Assembly (NCBI GenBank): GCA_026770585.1
Contig: MU646540.1
Location: 1-10,735, forward strand
Reading direction: 5' to 3'
Source: Baffinella frigidus
Taxonomy: Eukaryota; Cryptophyceae; Cryptomonadales; Baffinellaceae
DNA: 10,735 bases
The translations under genes were made by a program, and so were the position numbers. Within the stretch, counting starts at the first letter, position 1; each line of letters opens with the position of its first letter. The notes beneath the pieces were generated by a model, which was not told where the DNA came from, did not search any database, and was given only the letters and a program-made list of their open reading frames with translations. Positions 7,286-10,735 of the stretch are shown here, piece after piece.

Positions 7286-7974
7286 TTCTCTTTCTCTCTC
7301 AAGATCTACTCCTCGACTCCGTCGCTCCATCGCTGCTTCTCTATCTCCGAGAATCCTACAGTAGCGTGAGATATAGGTGAGGAAGCAGAGGATACCTCGA
7401 TAGGAACTCTTTGAGGTGTACCGCTCACTGGAAGTGTAGGGACTCTAGATTGAGGTCAGAGACCGATGTGGGCGCCTGGGGCGCTACAGAAAGAGAGATG
7501 AGAGTAAGCGGTATGAGAAATTTCGGAAATCCTGAGGGAGTCCGAATTTTTCTAGACCGAAAAATGGTTGAGAATACTATGGTATGTCGGTCCGGTGTGG
7601 TAGTTATCCCACTGGAACCGAACGGGGGTGACGTAATTTCAACCTTCTTAAGTTGTCGCCCTTACGTAAGGTCAAACATAAGTGGTCCTCTCCACTTATG
7701 GATCACCCAAAAGGGTTCAAGTGGCCTGTTGAGTGATTAATGAATCAACCTTCGTTTCCCAAAGCTGAGTCCCCACGCCTTTGCCTCACGACAAGCGGAT
7801 CCTTCCCCAGAGAGTGCGGTTGGCCCTTCAGGTGAGACACAGGCCCGGGAAGTCTCCTTAAGTTGACGTGGTTCCATTACTTATCGAAATGAAACCGGCA
7901 AGAGGATAGATCCTCGTTGAGAAACGCCTGCCAAAACAGCAAAGGGACAGGCGTCGTGGCGCACTTCAGGGTTC
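7283..7974. other. Intergenic region without a supportable gene
   Basis: Short open frames exist here (for example 7411-7740, +) but show no recognisable family and no internal logic. A perfect 9-base inverted repeat lies at 7677-7700. A splice-donor-like CAG|GTGAGA occurs at about 7829, so an undetected exon cannot be excluded. Nothing else is seen. Confidence 0.5.
7677..7700. repeat. Short inverted repeat (9-base arms, 6-base loop)
   Basis: CATAAGTGG at 7677-7685 is the exact reverse complement of CCACTTATG at 7692-7700. The 10-base palindrome CTTACGTAAG lies just before it at 7661-7670. No poly-T follows, so this is not a typical terminator. Confidence 0.8.
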
Positions 7975-8532
7975 ATGACGCTGTTGAAGCCCTTTTCGTG
8001 GGCGGGTACGATGCTCCCGGGCATGGCCTGGCGGAAGACGAAGCCACCAAAGGCGGGTGCGGACGAGGAGCCCTCCTCAGACCCCACCGCGACGTCCGAC
8101 GCGTTCTCTCGAGGCAATCTGGATTCTCAGACACGAACGCGCTCGCTCCCCTTGGAGAAGGGCATGTCCTCCTTGGGAGCGGTGCACCGCTCCCTCTCCG
8201 ACCCCGTGGGCCGCAACATCGTCACGCATGCCCGCGCAGCCCTCGGGGCGAACGCCCGCGCAGCCCTCAGGGCCTGGGCCTCCGAGCCCCCCTCTCCCCG
8301 CGACATCGTGAGACACGCCCGCTCCCCCAAGGGCGCCGGCGCGCGCCTCCTCGACCGCGTGCATGAGCTGCGCGCGCGCGAAGCTGCCGTCAATCGAGCC
8401 AATGAGTTCGCATCAACCAAGGTGCACTACGGGATGATGGTCAAGAAAGCTGAGCCCGTGGAGGGGTTCGCGTGGACTGCGAAGTTTCGCCCTAGTGGAC
8501 GAGACATTAGTTCCCATACCTACCCTGGTTGA
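7975..8532 (+). CDS. Possible small protein of unknown function with a thrice-repeated motif
   Basis: This 185-residue open frame starts with ATG and lies in a GC-rich island unlike its flanks. I do not recognise a family. Supporting coding status, a short motif occurs three times: GRNIVTHAR (79-87), PRDIVRHAR (108-116) and GRDISSHTY (175-183), the last just before the stop. An alanine/arginine segment at 86-101 comes from a 24-base tandem duplication. Residues 120-145 are rich in charge and alanine and could form a helix. The first 20 residues are mildly hydrophobic, but no clear signal peptide is seen. Against it, GC-rich DNA produces long chance frames, and several overlapping ones exist here. 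It may also be only one exon: the frame is open upstream to 7921, and an acceptor-like CAG sits at 7967-7969. Confidence 0.4.
   Translation: MTLLKPFSWAGTMLPGMAWRKTKPPKAGADEEPSSDPTATSDAFSRGNLDSQTRTRSLPLEKGMSSLGAVHRSLSDPVGRNIVTHARAALGANARAALRAWASEPPSPRDIVRHARSPKGAGARLLDRVHELRAREAAVNRANEFASTKVHYGMMVKKAEPVEGFAWTAKFRPSGRDISSHTYPG
8230..8277 (+). repeat. Two tandem 24-base units
   Basis: GCCCGCGCAGCCCTC(G/A)GGGC plus four bases occurs at 8230-8253 and 8254-8277. In the frame of the 185-residue ORF the units encode ARAALGAN and ARAALRAW. The 24-base unit keeps the reading frame. Confidence 0.9.
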
Positions 8533-9203
8533 GGGCAGCTTGAGCCCCCTGGTCTCGTCGAATCCCTCCCCCTAGCGTGCGCCGTCGGTTTATCAACTTA
8601 TTAAATCTCTCTTCCCCCCCCCTTCCACACCAAGCGGAACCGAGCGTAACACCCGACGTGAATCTTAGACGGGTTCGCGGATTCGTGCGGCCGAAGAACA
8701 TGCCTGTGGGGGAGGAGGAGGAGGGTCACGTGAGAAGGTGTAGTCGTAGGTAGTTCGTCGTAGAAGGCGAGGCGTTCTTCTCCCTCAACGAGCGCGCACC
8801 CAAGTTGCTCCGCGGTGGCTCGGGGATGAGAGAGGGCAAGGTGGCGCGTACGTTGAATGAAATCAACTTCCCACGCCACACATGCGTTGGTCCTGATGTG
8901 AGCATAGGAAAACAACTAGGATTTCAGGCTTCTTAAAACAGTACACTAGATGTAACCCTCGATGGTAGTACTATTCTAAGGCGGTTTTGTACCAGTGGAA
9001 ATTTGCTCAGGAGGTCAGCCAGATGGATTTTTTTCAAGATCTCTATTTCTGATAACCCGTCTGTCTTTAGGCCTTTAGGTTCTGATAACTCCCACCATAG
9101 CAGGACACCGGAACTTATCCTGCAGGAAGGCTCTGCTTTTTCTCAAGCACCACACCCAAGGTCCTAAAGGACACTGCAGGGGAGGGGCATGCACCTTTTA
9201 AAT
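8533..9203. other. Intergenic region, no firm gene
   Basis: Apart from the weak minus-strand exon candidate, I see no gene. A run of nine C residues lies at 8614-8622 and a run of seven T residues at about 9028-9034. The ten bases TTCTGATAAC occur twice, near 9047 and 9080. Composition shifts from GC-rich to AT-rich toward the right. Confidence 0.5.
8601..8891 (-). CDS. Weak candidate internal exon, minus strand
   Basis: The minus strand is open here for about 97 codons but contains no ATG, so it could be coding only as part of a spliced gene. The segment just downstream of 8891 on the minus strand (HALVEWEV-type composition: TNACVAWEVDFIQRTRHLAL, then EQLGCALVEGEERLAFYDEL) looks protein-like. 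It is preceded by a pyrimidine-rich stretch ending in CAG, resembling a splice acceptor (TTGTTTTCCTATGCTCACATCAG on the minus strand, ending near 8892). No family is recognised and no matching upstream exon was found. It may be chance. Confidence 0.18.
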   Translation of the reverse strand, partial: TNACVAWEVDFIQRTRHLALSHPRATAEQLGCALVEGEERLAFYDELPTTTPSHVTLLLLPHRHVLRPHESANPSKIHVGCYARFRLVWKGGGREI

Positions 9204-9386
9204 CGCTCAATAAAACTGTTAGATATTTCTGAATAAACTTAATGCAAACAACTCTTAAAAGTTGTTTCAAACCTCTCAACCAAATCACCCCATGCCTGTT
9301 AATGAAATTACTTAATATCGCTCAAAGAAACCGACCAAACCTCTCAATAACATTACTGGCTATCGCTCATTATAAATGTTAGATGC
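9204..9386. repeat. Degenerate 23-base tandem repeat, eight units
   Basis: Units begin at 9204, 9227, 9250, 9273, 9296, 9319, 9341 and 9364. Seven are 23 bases and one (9319) is 22. The common start is C(G/T)CTCAA, followed by an A-rich middle and an end resembling TATC or AAAC. The units differ at many positions, so the array is old. Within units 2 and 3 lies an 8-base inverted repeat (9246-9253 with 9260-9267). Confidence 0.75.
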
Positions 9387-9459
9387 ATCGAAGGCCTCTG
9401 CATTGCAAGATGGGTACATGGGCAGCTGTTTGAAGAGTCGGGGCTGATGAAGAGCGGTA

Positions 9460-9907
9460 CCCTAAGCCCTAAGCCCTAAGCCCTAAGCCCTAAGCCCTAA
9501 GCCCTAAGCCCTAAGCCCTAAGCCCTAAACCCTAAACCTTACACCCTAAACCCTAAACCCTAAACCCTAAACCCTAAACCCTAAACCCTACGCGCCAAAC
9601 CCTAAACCCTAAAACTTTAAAATCCCTAAAACCCCAAACCCCTAAAACCCTTAACCCTACGCCCAAAAACCCAAACCCTAAACTCTAAACCCTAGACCCT
9701 AAACCCTAAACCCCAAGCCCCAACCCCTAACCCCTAGCCCCTAACCCCTAACCCCTAACCCCTAAGCTCTAAACCCTAAACCCTAAACCCCAAACCCTAA
9801 ACCCTAAACCCTAAACCCTGAACACCACACCCTCAACCTTCAACCCTCAACCCTCAACCCTCAGCCCTAATCCCTCATCCCTAATCTCTAAACCCTACAC
9901 CCTAACC
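9460..9907. repeat. Telomere-like repeat array (CCCTAAA and variants), interstitial
   Basis: About 450 bases are built from seven-base units related to CCCTAAA, the C-strand of the TTTAGGG telomere repeat of plants and several algae. The array starts with nine perfect CCCTAAG units (9460-9522). It continues as mixed CCCTAAA with interruptions, then has a CCCCTAA block (about 9725-9766), returns to CCCTAAA, and ends with CCCTCAA units (about 9829-9863) and decayed copies. It is not at a contig end: about 830 bases of unique sequence follow and the whole gene region precedes it. Confidence 0.95.
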
Positions 9908-9985
9908 ACCGAGTGGTGGGCAAGATTCGGAAAGTTTTCGGCAGTCGACTCGGGAACCCTGAAAACAATACTGCGCAGAGTTTGC

Positions 9986-10110
9986 AGGACCTTTCTCTGG
10001 GGATACTACCCCGTGCGGGATGGCCAGAGTGACTTTACACAGTCACGTCCACCGTAAAGTCACTCCGGTCTTCCTACACGGGGAAGTATCCCCAGACTTT
10101 CCCCAGTCCT
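9986..10110. repeat. Large imperfect hairpin
   Basis: Arms 9997-10038 and 10054-10095 match as reverse complements at 36 of 42 positions, with two more G-U pairs possible in RNA, around a 15-base loop. The inner 12 bases (GAGTGACTTTAC with GTAAAGTCACTC) and outer 11 bases (CTGGGGATACT with AGTATCCCCAG) pair perfectly. AGGAC at 9986-9990 and GTCCT at 10106-10110 extend the pairing across an uneven internal loop. It could be a foldback element or a hairpin RNA source; no flanking duplication was found. Confidence 0.85.
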
Positions 10111-10735
10111 CTACCAGGGTCTACCGGTGTCCAAGCCGCATCATCCTGCACGTTCTTGCACTCGAGACACCCCTGTACATAAAAGAGCCGAGAGAGACTT
10201 TTTGTGAATGCAGACACGGCCACCATGACTTTCCAACCACGGCGGTTGTGGTTGACCAGACACGCCTCGAGACCAGAAAAGGGACTATTTTCAAACCGGG
10301 AGTCCTTTACAAGTGGAGCGGTTTGTAGTAATTTTCACACGAAGGACACATATGCTCGTTTGGTCACGCAACTCAGGGATACGTGACCAAAGCCGCCCAT
10401 GACTGGTACACATTCCAATAACCACATTTAAGAAATACTCCTTCTTCCAGCCTTGAATGGTAGAGGCGCGTATCTGCTGTGGAAATTTAATGGATACCCA
10501 TAAATTCGCGAAGTCCAGGGTGTTGCAGGTTTGGAATCCAGGCAAGCGCGATCGCGCAAGCTACCAAAGGCGGGTGAAGCGACCCTCGCCTACAAGCTAC
10601 GCTACGGGGATCTGCTGTTGAGGCTGGGTTGTTGAGGTCAAGGGCTTTATGCCTCAGCTCTAGGTATTACTACCACACACCGGAGTACAAAGGGATTTCG
10701 TGAATAACCCATCAAAAGATACTCCCTAGGACCCC
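10111..10735. other. Unique sequence right of the telomere-like array, no gene seen
   Basis: Short open frames on both strands match no known family and are probably chance. The stretch contains several short inverted repeats: CAACCAC with GTGGTTG (about 10234-10254), CAAACCG with CGGTTTG (10292-10298, 10319-10325) and the 10-base pair at 10359-10391. A 12-base palindrome, GCGCGATCGCGC, lies at 10546-10557, followed by a small stem AGGCG/CGCCT (10568-10591). No tRNA or rRNA is recognised. Confidence 0.5.
10359..10391. repeat. Inverted repeat, 10-base arms
   Basis: TTTGGTCACG at 10359-10368 is the perfect reverse complement of CGTGACCAAA at 10382-10391, with a 13-base loop. Confidence 0.85.

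Noticed and set aside
6549-7300. 3' LTR of the retroelement
   Set aside because: The region right after the stop encodes the histone on the other strand; no TG...CA-bounded sequence repeated elsewhere in the window was seen.
7145-7369. 74-codon frame with a long Ser-Leu run
   Set aside because: The run is the translated TC microsatellite; the flanks show no protein family.
7411-7740. 109-codon open frame, plus strand
   Set aside because: No recognisable domain or compositional sign of coding; the end overlaps an inverted repeat.
9204-9907. CRISPR-like array
   Set aside because: The repeats are directly tandem without spacers and are telomere-like or minisatellite; the setting is eukaryotic.
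10020-10545. Small open frames on both strands (10020-10328 +, 10291-10545 -)
   Set aside because: They overlap hairpin sequences, match no family and are of chance length.
10540-10735. Possible tRNA or structured RNA gene
   Set aside because: There are short stems, but no cloverleaf, no TTCGA-type T-loop and no intact A/B box was found by eye.

Overview
The window looks like nuclear DNA from a eukaryote, probably a unicellular alga or other protist. It holds an intronless Ty1/copia-type Pol polyprotein, a histone H3-fold protein, a long dinucleotide microsatellite and a degenerate array of plant/algal-type telomere repeats (CCCTAAA). A photosynthetic alveolate such as a chromerid would fit, but this is a guess from general character, not from a diagnostic marker. 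Nothing suggests a bacterium, plasmid or phage.

Layout. Positions 1-6548 (+) hold one open frame that runs off the left edge. It encodes a copia-type polyprotein in the order protease-like A, protease-like B, HHCC zinc finger, integrase, long acidic linker, reverse transcriptase, RNase H and a basic C-terminal tail. No gag zinc knuckle and no LTR lie inside the window. Directly against its stop codon, on the minus strand, ends a 161-codon divergent histone H3 gene (6549-7034) that resembles centromeric H3 (CenH3/CENP-A). Upstream of the histone, at 7223-7282, is a 60-base TC/GA microsatellite.

From 7283 rightward the sequence is mostly non-coding. It contains one possible small protein gene (7975-8532, +), in which a short R(N/D)I...H motif occurs three times, and one weak candidate minus-strand exon (about 8601-8890). 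At 9204-9386 there is a strongly diverged tandem array with a 23-base period. At 9460-9907 there is a telomere-like array made of blocks of different variants (CCCTAAG, CCCTAAA, CCCCTAA, CCCTCAA). After it, 9986-10400 is rich in inverted repeats, including one hairpin of about 125 bases. The last 340 bases show no gene.

How the parts relate. The polyprotein is a self-contained retroelement product: proteolysis, reverse transcription, RNA removal and integration. The histone is a chromatin protein and not a normal part of such elements. Their zero-gap tail-to-tail arrangement is the most unusual structural feature. The other standout is that the polyprotein carries two protease-like domains, of which only the second keeps an intact D-T-G. 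Telomere-like repeats, a minisatellite, a retroelement and a CenH3-like gene together suggest a rearranged, repeat-rich chromosome region, possibly subtelomeric in origin.
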